NCBI GenBank assembly: GCA_000431155.1
Contig: HF985660.1
Span: 221,887 to 259,826 of the forward strand
Source of the DNA: Bacteroides sp. CAG:927
Lineage (GTDB): Bacteria > Bacteroidota > Bacteroidia > Bacteroidales > Muribaculaceae
DNA length: 37,940 bases
Reading direction: 5' to 3'
The notes under the pieces were generated by a model, which did no database searches, was not told where the DNA came from, and worked only from the letters and a program-made list of their open reading frames with translations. Made by a program: the position numbers and the translations under genes. Positions 17,993 through 29,712 of this stretch are shown here, piece after piece (position 1 is the stretch's first letter; each line of letters begins with the position of its first letter).

Positions 17993-18001
17993 GGGGGGGG
18001 G
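17993..18001. repeat. Homopolymer run of nine G
   Basis: Nine consecutive G on the plus strand in otherwise AT-rich sequence, 484 bases before the susC start. Such runs change length by replication slippage. Confidence 0.9.
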
Positions 18002-18103
18002 TATTTTTCACCTTTGCTTCAATAATATCCGTTGTAAAAGTACTCAACTTTCACTTTATAGCTACCATTTTCACCCGACATTCGCTCTCCTTTAACACAA
18101 TTT

Positions 18104-18145
18104 AAAAAAATAACCGGACGGCCCGTCTTCTCGACGATCCGTCCG
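18104..18145 (-). terminator. Intrinsic terminator after rpoC
   Basis: On the minus strand CGGACGG (18145-18139) pairs with CCGTCCG (18121-18115), with an inner CGTC/GACG stem, followed by GGTTATTTTTTT, a clear U-run. It lies 35 bases after the rpoC stop and ends the ribosomal protein-RNA polymerase operon. Confidence 0.85.
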
Positions 18146-18179
18146 ATTGGGAGTTTTGGGAATGGATATATTATTGAAG

Positions 18180-21100
18180 TTAGTTCACTTCTTCAGCTTC
18201 CACCTCTTTGATTTCATTGAATATTCCATTGATATCATCCTTGCTGCCCACTACCAGACGCTCGTATTCGCGCAGGCCGGTGCCGGCAGGGATAAGGTGT
18301 CCGCAAATCACATTTTCCTTCATGCCCTCCAATGTGTCGGTCTTGCCGTTGATAGCGGCTTCGTTGAGCACTTTGGTGGTTTCCTGGAACGATGCTGCGG
18401 AAATGAAGCTTGTAGTTTGCAGGGCTGCACGGGTGATACCCTGCAGTATCTGCTCTGATGTGGCGGGAAGTGCATCGCGCACTGCTATAGTACGCAGGTC
18501 GCGGCGTTTGAGGGCAGAGTTCTCGTCACGCAGTTTGCGGGCGGTGATAATCTGGCCTTCACGCACATTTTCCGAGTCTCCGGCATCTATCACCACTTTC
18601 TTGCCCCAGATGCGGTCGTTTTCCTCCATAAAGGCACGTTTGTCCACAATCTGCTGTTCAAGGAAGCGGGTATCACCCGGATCAAGGATGTTGACCTTGC
18701 GCATCATCTGGCGCACAATCACTTCAAAGTGTTTGTCATTGATTTTCACACCCTGCATGCGGTACACATCCTGAACCTCGTTCACGATGTACTCCTGCAC
18801 GGCCGTCGGGCCCATGATGTTGAGGATATCGGCAGGGGTGATGGCACCGTCCGACAAAGGTGTGCCGGCGCGCACATAATCGTTCTCCTGTACCATAAGC
18901 TGCTTGGACAGAGGCACAAGATACTCTTTCTTTTCACCGGTGCGGGAGGTGATGCTGATAACGCGGTTACCACGCTTGATTTTACCGAATTTCACTTCAC
19001 CGTCTATTTCAGCCACGATTGCGGGATTGGACGGGTTGCGGGCCTCAAACAGCTCGGTAACACGGGGCAGACCACCGGTGATATCGCCGGCACCGCCTGA
19101 AGATGCACGCGGTATCTTCACAAATATCTCACCGGCCTTCACTGTAGCACCCTCTTCCACCATAAGGTGTGCGCCCATAGGCAGAGAGTAAGTTTTCAGC
19201 AGCTGGCCGTTGGAATCATAGATTGCAGCTTCGGGCACGAGTGCACGGTCACGCGACTCTATCACTACCATTTCGCGCAGACCGGTCTGTTCATCGGCAT
19301 CCACACGGTAGGTCACGCCTTCCACCAGATTATTGTATTTTACGGTACCTTTCACCTCACTGACAATAACGGCGTTGAACGGATCCCATTCACAAATCAG
19401 GTCACCTTTCTTCACGCTGTCGCCATTGTTGAAGTAAAGTTTTGAACCGTAAGGTATCGGAGCGTTGGTGAGCATCATCTTGGTATGGGGATCGATGATG
19501 CGGAGCTCGGCCATACGGCCTATCACTACCTCTACGGGGCGTCCGTTTGCACCGATTTCCTCTGTGGGCACTGTGCGGAGTTCATCTATCTCCAAGTCTC
19601 CATCGTAACGTGATGTTACGGAGTTGACAGCAGCGATGTTGCTCGCAACACCACCCACGTGGAATGTACGAAGTGTAAGCTGGGTACCCGGTTCACCGAT
19701 TGACTGGGCTGCGATAACGCCCACGGCCTCACCTTTCTGCACCAGACGGTTGTTGGCAAGGTTACGGCCATAGCACTTGGCACAAACGCCCTTCTTCGAT
19801 TCACAAGTGAGCACCGAACGGATTTCAACTGATTCTATCGGAGAATTGTCTATGCGGTCAGCAGCGGCATCATTGATTTCTTCACCGGCTGCCACTATTA
19901 CTTCACCGCTCACGGGGTCTATAATGTCATGAACCGACACGCGGCCAAGGATGCGCTCGCCGAGCGATACCACAACCTCGTCGTTCTTCTTGATTTCCTT
20001 ACATACCAGACCACGCAGGGTACCGCAGTCCTCCTCATGGATAATGACATCGTGGGCCACATCCACAAGACGACGGGTCAGATAACCTGCATCGGCGGTC
20101 TTAAGCGCGGTATCGGCAAGACCCTTACGGGCACCGTGGGTGGAAATGAAGTACTCCAGCACTGACAGACCCTCCTTGAAGTTTGCCAGAATAGGGTTCT
20201 CAATGATCTGACCGCCTTCGGCACCGCTCTTCTGAGGTTTGGCCATAAGACCGCGCATACCCGAGAGCTGACGTATCTGGTCCTTACTACCACGGGCACC
20301 GGAGTCAAGCATCATGTAAACAGGATTGAAGCCCTGCTGGTCTGCAGAAATCTGCTTCATCAGCGTATCAGCCAAACGCGCGTTCACATGTGTCCATATA
20401 TCGATAATCTGGTTGTAGCGTTCAGTATTGGTGATGAAGCCCATTGCATAGTTGTTCATCACTTCCTGTACCTGCTCCTCACCTTCGCGCACATACTGTG
20501 CTTTTTCGGCAGGGATAAGCACATCGCCGAGGTTGAATGACAGACCTCCGCGGAATGCCATGTAATAACCAAGGTTCTTGATGTCGTCAAGGAACTGGGC
20601 CGAACGGGGAATACCGCATTTCTTGATTACCTTGGAAATGATGGTGCGCAACGATTTCTTTGAGAGAATTTCGTTTACATACCCGATTTCCTTAGGCACA
20701 TAGCGGTTCACCAGCACACGACCCACTGAAGTGTTCTCCACAAGATGGGTGATGGGATTGCCCTCGGCATCCACATCCTCCACCACCACGCTCACTGGAG
20801 CGTGAAGGGTCACGCGGCCTTCATTGTATGCTATCTCAGCCTCTTCAGGGCCATAGAACTTGAGTCCTTCGCCCTTGTCGCCGGCACGCAGCTTGGTGAT
20901 ATAGTACAGTCCGAGCACCATGTCCTGCGAAGGCACGGTGATAGGAGCGCCGTTGGCGGGGTTCAATATATTATGGGCACCGAGCATCAGCATTTGAGCC
21001 TCAAGCACGGCCTCGTTGCCGAGAGGCAAGTGTACAGCCATCTGGTCACCGTCAAAGTCAGCGTTGAACGCCGTACATGCCAGCGGGTGCAGCTGAATTG

Positions 21101-22466
21101 CCTTACCCTCGATCATCTTGGGCTGGAATGCTTGGATACCGAGACGATGCAATGTCGGGGCACGGTTGAGCAATACGGGGTGACCCTTCATCACATGCTC
21201 AAGGATATCCCATACCACCGGTTCCTTGCGGTCCACTATTTTTTTGGCACTCTTCACAGTTTTCACTATGCCGCGCTCTATAAGTTTGCGGATAACGAAC
21301 GGTTTGTAAAGCTCGGCAGCCATATCTTTAGGCAGACCGCACTCGTGCATTTTAAGTTCAGGACCTACCACGATAACCGAACGGGCTGAATAGTCCACAC
21401 GTTTACCCAGAAGGTTCTGACGGAAACGGCCTTGCTTACCTTTAAGAGAGTCGGAAAGAGATTTCAGCGGACGGTTGGCTTCGGTCTTCACGGCGCTTGA
21501 TTTGCGCGAGTTGTCGAGAAGCGAGTCCACTGCCTCCTGAAGCATACGCTTTTCATTGCGCAGAATCACTTCAGGTGCCTTGATTTCTATAAGTCTCTTC
21601 AGTCGGTTGTTGCGGATAATAACGCGACGATACAGGTCATTGAGGTCCGATGTGGCAAAACGGCCACCATCCAGAGGCACAAGAGGACGCAGTTCGGGCG
21701 GAATCACAGGCACGGCCTGAAGCACCATCCATTCAGGTTTGTTGCGTCCGCGGCTGGCACGGAACGACTCCACAACCTGCAGACGCTTCAGAGCCTCAGT
21801 CTTGCGCTGCTGTGAACCGTCTTTGTCGGCTTGGGCGCGCAAGCTGTCAGCAAGGGCATCAAGGTCAAGACCTACCAGAAGATCGTAAATGGCCTCGGCA
21901 CCCATCTTGGCGATAAATTTGTTGGGGTCGCTGTCGTCAAGAAGCTGATTGTCCTTGGGCAGGTTATCAAGGATGTTGAAATACTCTTCTTCGCTCAGAA
22001 GATCAAGTTTCTCCACACCCTCGGCTGCGCCCGGCTGTATCACCACATAACGCTCGTAGTAGATAACAGCATCAAGCTTTTTGGAAGGCAGACCCAGCAG
22101 ATAACCTATTTTGTTGGGAAGCGAGCGGAAATACCAGATGTGAGCCACCGGCACCACAAGTTTAATGTGGCCCATACGCTCGCGGCGCACTTTCTTTTCG
22201 GTCACTTCCACACCGCAACGGTCGCACACAATTCCCTTGTAGCGGATACGCTTGTACTTTCCGCAATGGCATTCATAGTCCTTGACAGGACCGAATATGC
22301 GCTCGCAGAACAGGCCGTCGCGCTCGGGCTTGTAAGTGCGGTAGTTGATGGTTTCGGGCTTCAGCACCTCACCGCTCGACTTTTCAAGAATCTCCTCGGG
22401 CGAAGCAAGTCCGATAGTGATTTTTGAAAACCCGGTTTTTATTTTGTTGTCTTTTCTTAAAGCCAT
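18180..22466 (-). CDS. rpoC: DNA-directed RNA polymerase subunit beta'
   Basis: Largest subunit of RNA polymerase, carrying the catalytic magnesium site. Of 1428 residues, the N-terminal zinc ribbon has C66, C68, C81 and C84 (CHCGKYKRI...CDRC). The invariant NADFDGDQMAVHLPL, with the three metal-binding Asp, lies near residue 467. The bridge helix/trigger loop region follows further on (GEPGTQLTLRTFHVGG), and the second zinc site has CGTLRGLVC and CESKKGVCAKCYG. The C-terminus continues through a sandwich-barrel hybrid insert and ends EVEAEEVN. Length is normal for Bacteroidota. It starts 41 bases after rpoB with no terminator between them, and is followed by an intrinsic terminator. Confidence 0.99.
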   Translation of the reverse strand: MALRKDNKIKTGFSKITIGLASPEEILEKSSGEVLKPETINYRTYKPERDGLFCERIFGPVKDYECHCGKYKRIRYKGIVCDRCGVEVTEKKVRRERMGHIKLVVPVAHIWYFRSLPNKIGYLLGLPSKKLDAVIYYERYVVIQPGAAEGVEKLDLLSEEEYFNILDNLPKDNQLLDDSDPNKFIAKMGAEAIYDLLVGLDLDALADSLRAQADKDGSQQRKTEALKRLQVVESFRASRGRNKPEWMVLQAVPVIPPELRPLVPLDGGRFATSDLNDLYRRVIIRNNRLKRLIEIKAPEVILRNEKRMLQEAVDSLLDNSRKSSAVKTEANRPLKSLSDSLKGKQGRFRQNLLGKRVDYSARSVIVVGPELKMHECGLPKDMAAELYKPFVIRKLIERGIVKTVKSAKKIVDRKEPVVWDILEHVMKGHPVLLNRAPTLHRLGIQAFQPKMIEGKAIQLHPLACTAFNADFDGDQMAVHLPLGNEAVLEAQMLMLGAHNILNPANGAPITVPSQDMVLGLYYITKLRAGDKGEGLKFYGPEEAEIAYNEGRVTLHAPVSVVVEDVDAEGNPITHLVENTSVGRVLVNRYVPKEIGYVNEILSKKSLRTIISKVIKKCGIPRSAQFLDDIKNLGYYMAFRGGLSFNLGDVLIPAEKAQYVREGEEQVQEVMNNYAMGFITNTERYNQIIDIWTHVNARLADTLMKQISADQQGFNPVYMMLDSGARGSKDQIRQLSGMRGLMAKPQKSGAEGGQIIENPILANFKEGLSVLEYFISTHGARKGLADTALKTADAGYLTRRLVDVAHDVIIHEEDCGTLRGLVCKEIKKNDEVVVSLGERILGRVSVHDIIDPVSGEVIVAAGEEINDAAADRIDNSPIESVEIRSVLTCESKKGVCAKCYGRNLANNRLVQKGEAVGVIAAQSIGEPGTQLTLRTFHVGGVASNIAAVNSVTSRYDGDLEIDELRTVPTEEIGANGRPVEVVIGRMAELRIIDPHTKMMLTNAPIPYGSKLYFNNGDSVKKGDLICEWDPFNAVIVSEVKGTVKYNNLVEGVTYRVDADEQTGLREMVVIESRDRALVPEAAIYDSNGQLLKTYSLPMGAHLMVEEGATVKAGEIFVKIPRASSGGAGDITGGLPRVTELFEARNPSNPAIVAEIDGEVKFGKIKRGNRVISITSRTGEKKEYLVPLSKQLMVQENDYVRAGTPLSDGAITPADILNIMGPTAVQEYIVNEVQDVYRMQGVKINDKHFEVIVRQMMRKVNILDPGDTRFLEQQIVDKRAFMEENDRIWGKKVVIDAGDSENVREGQIITARKLRDENSALKRRDLRTIAVRDALPATSEQILQGITRAALQTTSFISAASFQETTKVLNEAAINGKTDTLEGMKENVICGHLIPAGTGLREYERLVVGSKDDINGIFNEIKEVEAEEVN

Positions 22467-22507
22467 ATGTTGAATTACGTTGTGTAATAGACTTGAATGA
22501 TATTGGT

Positions 22508-26323
<3,816 letters not shown>

Positions 26324-26365
26324 CTAAGATATTAGGTTAAAAAGAACTCAAATTAAATATTAACA

Positions 26366-26405
26366 CAAAAAGGTTAAGTATCTACCTTTCGGTGACACTT
26401 AACCT
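26366..26405 (-). terminator. Hairpin and U-run between rplL and rpoB (attenuator-like)
   Basis: On the minus strand AGGTTAAGT (26405-26397) pairs perfectly with ACTTAACCT (26379-26371), and ACC/GGT continues the stem inside. The stem is followed by TTTTTG (26370-26365). It is built like an intrinsic terminator but lies within the operon, 24 bases after the rplL stop, so it should lower rpoBC transcription relative to rplJL. E. coli has an attenuator and an RNase III site in the same gap. Confidence 0.75.
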
Positions 26406-26428
26406 AAATACCTGTTTAACAGGCGTTA

Positions 26429-26803
26429 TTATTTAAGTTCGACTTCAGCGCCTGCTGCTTCGAGTTCTTTCTTAAGACCTTCAGCGTCAGCTTTGGGAAG
26501 ACCTTCCTTCAGCACGCTGGGTGCATTGTCAACCATTTCTTTAGCTTCCTTAAGGCCAAGACCGGTCTGAGCCTTAACTACCTTAACCACGTCGAGCTTC
26601 TTTGCACCGGCTGATTTCAGGACTACATCAAATGAAGTCTTTTCTTCAGCAGCGGGAGCGGCTGCGGCGGGACCGGCGGCAACTGCTACAGCAGCAGCGG
26701 CGGGTTCGATACCGTACTCGTCTTTGAGGATCTGAGCAAGTTCGTTCACTTCCTTAACGGAGAGGTTAACTAATTGTTCTGCAAAAGCTTTTAAATCTGC
26801 CAT
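26429..26803 (-). CDS. rplL: 50S ribosomal protein L7/L12
   Basis: Stalk protein present in several copies per ribosome that recruits translation GTPases. 124 residues: N-terminal dimerisation and L10-binding helices (LKAFAEQLVNLSVKEVNELAQ), the Ala/Gly/Pro-rich hinge (about 36-52), then the compact C-terminal domain (about 55-124) with KTSFDVVLKSAGAKKLDVVK and TGLGLKEAKEMVDNAPSVLK. Begins 44 bases after rplJ. Length and all parts are typical. Confidence 0.98.
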   Translation of the reverse strand: MADLKAFAEQLVNLSVKEVNELAQILKDEYGIEPAAAAVAVAAGPAAAAPAAEEKTSFDVVLKSAGAKKLDVVKVVKAQTGLGLKEAKEMVDNAPSVLKEGLPKADAEGLKKELEAAGAEVELK

Positions 26804-26847
26804 TTTAGTATTATTTTATTTGTTTTGTTTACTTGATTAACTGGTAA

Positions 26848-27375
26848 TTATGCTTCTTCTTTTTTGGATAGTGTCTCAAGGATGCCATGAAGCTTGCTGC
26901 CTCCGGAAGTAAGTGCGGATACAACATTTTTGGCGGGCGACTGAAGGAGAGCCACGAGGTCGGCCAGAAGCTCGCTCTTGCTCTTGATGTTGGCAAGTGC
27001 GTCAAGCTGATCGGCACCAAGGTAAACGGTCTCTTCTACATATGCTCCCTTAAGGCGGGGAAGGGTATCGTCTTTCTTCACGAAATCTTTGATGAGCTTC
27101 GCAGGTGCATTGGGCACCGGTGTGCACATCAGTGAAGTAGGACCTTCAAGTGCGGTGTACAATTCTGTATAGTCGCCATCAAGACGCTCAAGGGCCTTGT
27201 GAAGAAGTGTGTTCTTCACTACCACGAGCTTCACATCAGCCTTGAAGCATGCGGCACGGAGGGCGCTGGTCTTCTCGGCGTTGAGTCCTGCGGTTTCTAC
27301 AAGGTAGAAATTAGGATACTCTTTAAGTGTGGCAACGAGTGATTCTATTACGAGTGCTTTATCTTCCTTTCTCAT
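26848..27375 (-). CDS. rplJ: 50S ribosomal protein L10
   Basis: Base of the ribosomal stalk; it binds 23S rRNA and carries the L7/L12 dimers. 175 residues, starting MRKEDKALVIESLVATLKEY, with the usual TAGLNAEKTSALRAACFKADV and KVVVKNTLLHKAL-type rRNA-binding core. The C-terminal helix (SALTSGGSKLHGILETLSKK) holds L7/L12. Lies 21 bases after rplA and 44 before rplL. In many bacteria the L10-L7/L12 complex represses its own messenger; the short gap here leaves little room for a separate leader. Confidence 0.98.
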   Translation of the reverse strand: MRKEDKALVIESLVATLKEYPNFYLVETAGLNAEKTSALRAACFKADVKLVVVKNTLLHKALERLDGDYTELYTALEGPTSLMCTPVPNAPAKLIKDFVKKDDTLPRLKGAYVEETVYLGADQLDALANIKSKSELLADLVALLQSPAKNVVSALTSGGSKLHGILETLSKKEEA

Positions 27376-27396
27376 TGTTCTGGTCAGTTTAATGGT

Positions 27397-28092
27397 TTAC
27401 TCATCTATAGACTTGGAGTCGACCTTTACACCCGGACTCATGGTGCTTGAAAGATAAACGCTCTTGATATATGTGCCTTTTGCAGTTGCAGGCTTGAGTT
27501 TGATCAGAGTGTTGATGAACTCACGCGCATTGTCACGCATCTGTTCGGCGGTGAAGCTCACCTTACCGATTGAGCTGTGAACGATACCGTTTTTGTCAAC
27601 CTTGAAGTCGATCTTACCCTTCTTAACCTCTTCTACGGCCTTTGCAACATCGTTGGTCACTGTACCGCTCTTGGGGTTAGGCATAAGGCCACGGGGACCG
27701 AGGATACGACCGAGAGCACCGATCTTACCCATGATAGCAGGCTGTGTGATTATGATGTCAACATCAGTCCAGCCACCCTTGATCTTCTCGATGTATTCGT
27801 CAAGACCCACGTAATCTGCTCCGGCTGCCTTTGCAGCTGCTTCAGCATCGGGGTTGCAGAGCACAAGCACTTTCACCTGCTTGCCGGTTCCGTGAGGCAG
27901 GGTTACCACGCCGCGAACCATCTGGTTGGCTTTGCGGGGATCCACACCAAGGCGAACGTCAATGTCAAGAGATGCGTCAAACTTGGTAAAAGTTATCTCC
28001 TTTACCAAGGCTGCTGCCTCTTCAAGAGTATAGGCTTTCCCAGCTTCAATCTTCTCGGTAGCCTGCTTTTGGTTTTTTGTCAGTTTAGCCAT
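27397..28092 (-). CDS. rplA: 50S ribosomal protein L1
   Basis: Two-domain protein of the mobile L1 stalk that helps release tRNA from the E site. The start is ATG 28092 (MAKLTKNQKQATEKIEAGKA), giving 231 residues; an in-frame TTG two codons upstream is not needed. Family segments seen are DVRLGVDPRKANQMVRGVVT, PHGTGKQVKVLVL, GRILGPRGLMPNPKSGTVT and the C-terminal IKSVYLSSTMSPGVKVDSKS. Lies 17 bases after rplK. L1 is a translational repressor of rplKA in other bacteria; no target site was identified here. Confidence 0.98.
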   Translation of the reverse strand: MAKLTKNQKQATEKIEAGKAYTLEEAAALVKEITFTKFDASLDIDVRLGVDPRKANQMVRGVVTLPHGTGKQVKVLVLCNPDAEAAAKAAGADYVGLDEYIEKIKGGWTDVDIIITQPAIMGKIGALGRILGPRGLMPNPKSGTVTNDVAKAVEEVKKGKIDFKVDKNGIVHSSIGKVSFTAEQMRDNAREFINTLIKLKPATAKGTYIKSVYLSSTMSPGVKVDSKSIDE

Positions 28093-28109
28093 TGTCAATT
28101 GAAGTTTTA

Positions 28110-28553
28110 TTAGTTATTGGCGGGGAATGTGCCTTTGACGGTGATACCCATGCTGCGGGCTGTACCGGCAACCATACGCATAGCTGATTCCACGGTGAAA
28201 CAGTTCAAATCCGGCATCTTGTCTTCTGCTATTGCCTTCACCTGATCCCAGGTAACCTCTCCAACCTTGGTACGGTTGGGCTGAGCTGAACCGCTCTTGA
28301 GCTTGGTTGCCTCGAGAAGCTGTACGGCAACAGGAGGAGTCTTGACTACGAAGTCAAAGCTCTTGTCCGTATAGTACGTGATTACTACCGGAAGCACCTT
28401 TCCAGCCTTGTCCTGAGTGCGGGCATTGAATTGCTTACAGAATTCCATGATGTTGATGCCCTTAGAACCCAGCGCGGGACCTACTGGCGGTGATGGATTT
28501 GCTGCTCCACCCTTAATCTGCAATTTGATTTGTCCAGCAATTTCTTTAGCCAT
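28110..28553 (-). CDS. rplK: 50S ribosomal protein L11
   Basis: Protein of the GTPase-associated centre with a flexible N-terminal domain. 147 residues: N-terminal domain with the proline-rich GGAANPSPPVGPALGSKGIN and FCKQFNARTQ, and a C-terminal rRNA-binding domain with KSGSAQPNRTKVGEVTWDQV and GTARSMGITVKG. The prolines at the thiostrepton-binding face are present. A 110-base gap separates it from nusG; this gap contains a small GTTATG/CATAAC hairpin (28580-28600). Confidence 0.98.
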   Translation of the reverse strand: MAKEIAGQIKLQIKGGAANPSPPVGPALGSKGINIMEFCKQFNARTQDKAGKVLPVVITYYTDKSFDFVVKTPPVAVQLLEATKLKSGSAQPNRTKVGEVTWDQVKAIAEDKMPDLNCFTVESAMRMVAGTARSMGITVKGTFPANN

Positions 28554-28663
28554 TTTTAATCTTAATTTTAGATATTGGTGTTATGAATGTGCGCCATAAC
28601 GCTTGCCAAGCCTTCTGCACACCTCAATCCGTAACAATTGGGCATGAAGATGCTTCACAAACA

Positions 28664-29272
28664 TCACACGCGCTCTACTTGCGAATTCTCCAGTTCCAGC
28701 GGAGTCTTGCGGTCAAATATCTTGACACTTATCTTCAGCTTCTTTCTCTCGCGGTCAACTTCCTCTATCTCGCCTGTAAAACCGCTGAAAGGACCTGACA
28801 CCACTTTCACAACCTCGCCCACGAGATAATCGTTCACGGAGTCTTCAGTAATGTTAGCCATCTCATCGGCCATTCCGAGCATACGCTGCACCTCGCTTTG
28901 ACGCAAGGACTCAGGCTTGGCATCTTTGCCACGCCCGCGCAGGAAGTCAATCACATTGGTGGTGTTGCGCAACTGGTGCTCAACCTCTCCGGTCAGGAGA
29001 CATTCTATGAACACATATCCGCTGTAAAGATTTTTCTCCTTTACAGTCTTTTTGCCGCCGCGCACGGTAAGAACCTTTTCAGTCGGTATCAACACCTGAA
29101 ACAAGTAATTGCCCAAGTCAGTGTTACGCATAGCACCCTCAAGCAGCTCCTTTACCTTTGCCTCCTTACCGGAGATGGCACGAAGCACGTACCAAGCTTT
29201 CATAGGTTTCTGAGATGTCAGTGTTTCAGACATTCCCGATGTTTTCTTGGTAGAATTGTCAATTGCTTCCAT
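28664..29272 (-). CDS. nusG: Transcription termination/antitermination protein NusG
   Basis: Elongation factor that bridges the RNA polymerase clamp through its NGN domain and binds Rho or ribosomal protein S10 through its KOW domain. 202 residues. A poorly conserved 23-residue N-terminal stretch precedes MKAWYVLRAISGKEAKVKEL (NGN domain, about 24-130, including YSGYVFIECLL). The KOW domain is at about 148-202 (VVKVVSGPFSGFTGEIEEVD). The ATG at 29272 is used because it begins the longest frame in the gap, but starts at residues 14 or 24 are also possible. Lies 38 bases after secE. Confidence 0.96.
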   Translation of the reverse strand: MEAIDNSTKKTSGMSETLTSQKPMKAWYVLRAISGKEAKVKELLEGAMRNTDLGNYLFQVLIPTEKVLTVRGGKKTVKEKNLYSGYVFIECLLTGEVEHQLRNTTNVIDFLRGRGKDAKPESLRQSEVQRMLGMADEMANITEDSVNDYLVGEVVKVVSGPFSGFTGEIEEVDRERKKLKISVKIFDRKTPLELENSQVERV

Positions 29273-29310
29273 TGATTATCCGCTAAAACAATGTTACTTA
29301 CTCAAATTAT

Positions 29311-29526
29311 TTACTTGCCACCAAACAGATTGGGAAGATTATAAATAAAGTGCATCAAGCTGTCCACAATCTCATCCATGCACCAGATTATAACTGACAA
29401 TATAATGGAAGCAATCAGTACAATCAGGGCACTCTTTATGAGCTGGGTGCCGGTGGGCCAAGAAGTCTTATATCGGAGTTCGTTATATGACTCCTCGATG
29501 TCCGTAAGTAGTTTCAATTTTTTCAT
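29311..29526 (-). CDS. secE: Preprotein translocase subunit SecE
   Basis: Short essential partner of SecY in the inner-membrane Sec channel. 71 residues: an amphipathic N-terminal helix with the conserved ESYNELRYKTSWPTGTQLIK, then one membrane span (about 31-49, SALIVLIASIILSVIIW). The single-span build is the common short form. It starts 12 bases after the encoded CCA end of tRNA-Trp and precedes nusG, the conserved order. Confidence 0.96.
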   Translation of the reverse strand: MKKLKLLTDIEESYNELRYKTSWPTGTQLIKSALIVLIASIILSVIIWCMDEIVDSLMHFIYNLPNLFGGK

Positions 29527-29538
29527 TTATTTTTCTTT

Positions 29539-29614
29539 TGGCACAGGACGAGAGGCTCGAACTCCCGACACCTGGTTTTGGAGACCAGTGCTCTACCAAC
29601 TGAGCTAGTCCTGT
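29539..29614 (-). tRNA. tRNA-Trp (anticodon CCA)
   Basis: Folds into a full cloverleaf on the minus strand: acceptor ACAGGAC/GTCCTGT, D arm with G18G19 (AGTTGGTA), anticodon stem CTGGT/ACCAG with loop CTCCAAA, and T arm GGGAG/CTCTC with loop TTCGAGC. Discriminator G at 29542, then CCA encoded at 29541-29539. The mature part without CCA is 73 bases. It sits between tuf and secE, a conserved place. Confidence 0.97.
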
Positions 29615-29620
29615 GTATCA

Positions 29621-29665
29621 CAAGCAGCGAAGCCTTAACCTTGCGGGCTCCAGCCACGCTGCTTG
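29621..29665 (-). other. Long hairpin between tuf and tRNA-Trp
   Basis: CAAGCAGCG (29621-29629) and CGCTGCTTG (29657-29665) pair perfectly over 9 bases. No U-run follows on the minus strand, so RNA processing or messenger protection is more likely than termination. Confidence 0.5.
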
Positions 29666-29712
29666 TTTGGGGTTATTTCATCTCGGCTTAGCGCCGGGAA
29701 CTGTCAATCCCA

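Larger units (their letters stand above)
17510..18179. other. Long AT-rich gap between susC and rpoC
   Basis: About 670 bases without a convincing gene on either strand. It holds the rpoC terminator (18104-18145), a run of nine G (17993-18001) and small hairpins at 17601-17621 and 17775-17790. No full TAnnTTTG -7 element for susC was found; the nearest is a one-mismatch TCAATTTG on the minus strand at 17691-17684. That would fit a promoter read by an alternative sigma factor, or one needing an activator, but this is inference. No Sus regulator lies in the gap. Confidence 0.6.

Noticed and set aside
20745..21389. Plus-strand open frame of 214 codons, and several others antisense to rpoC and rpoB
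   Set aside because: They mirror highly conserved RNA polymerase coding sequence; no independent start signal or recognisable protein.
28580..28600. GTTATG/CATAAC hairpin in the nusG-rplK gap as an L1 autoregulation site
   Set aside because: The stem is only six pairs and lacks the recognisable L1-binding features of 23S rRNA, so I did not call it as a regulatory site.
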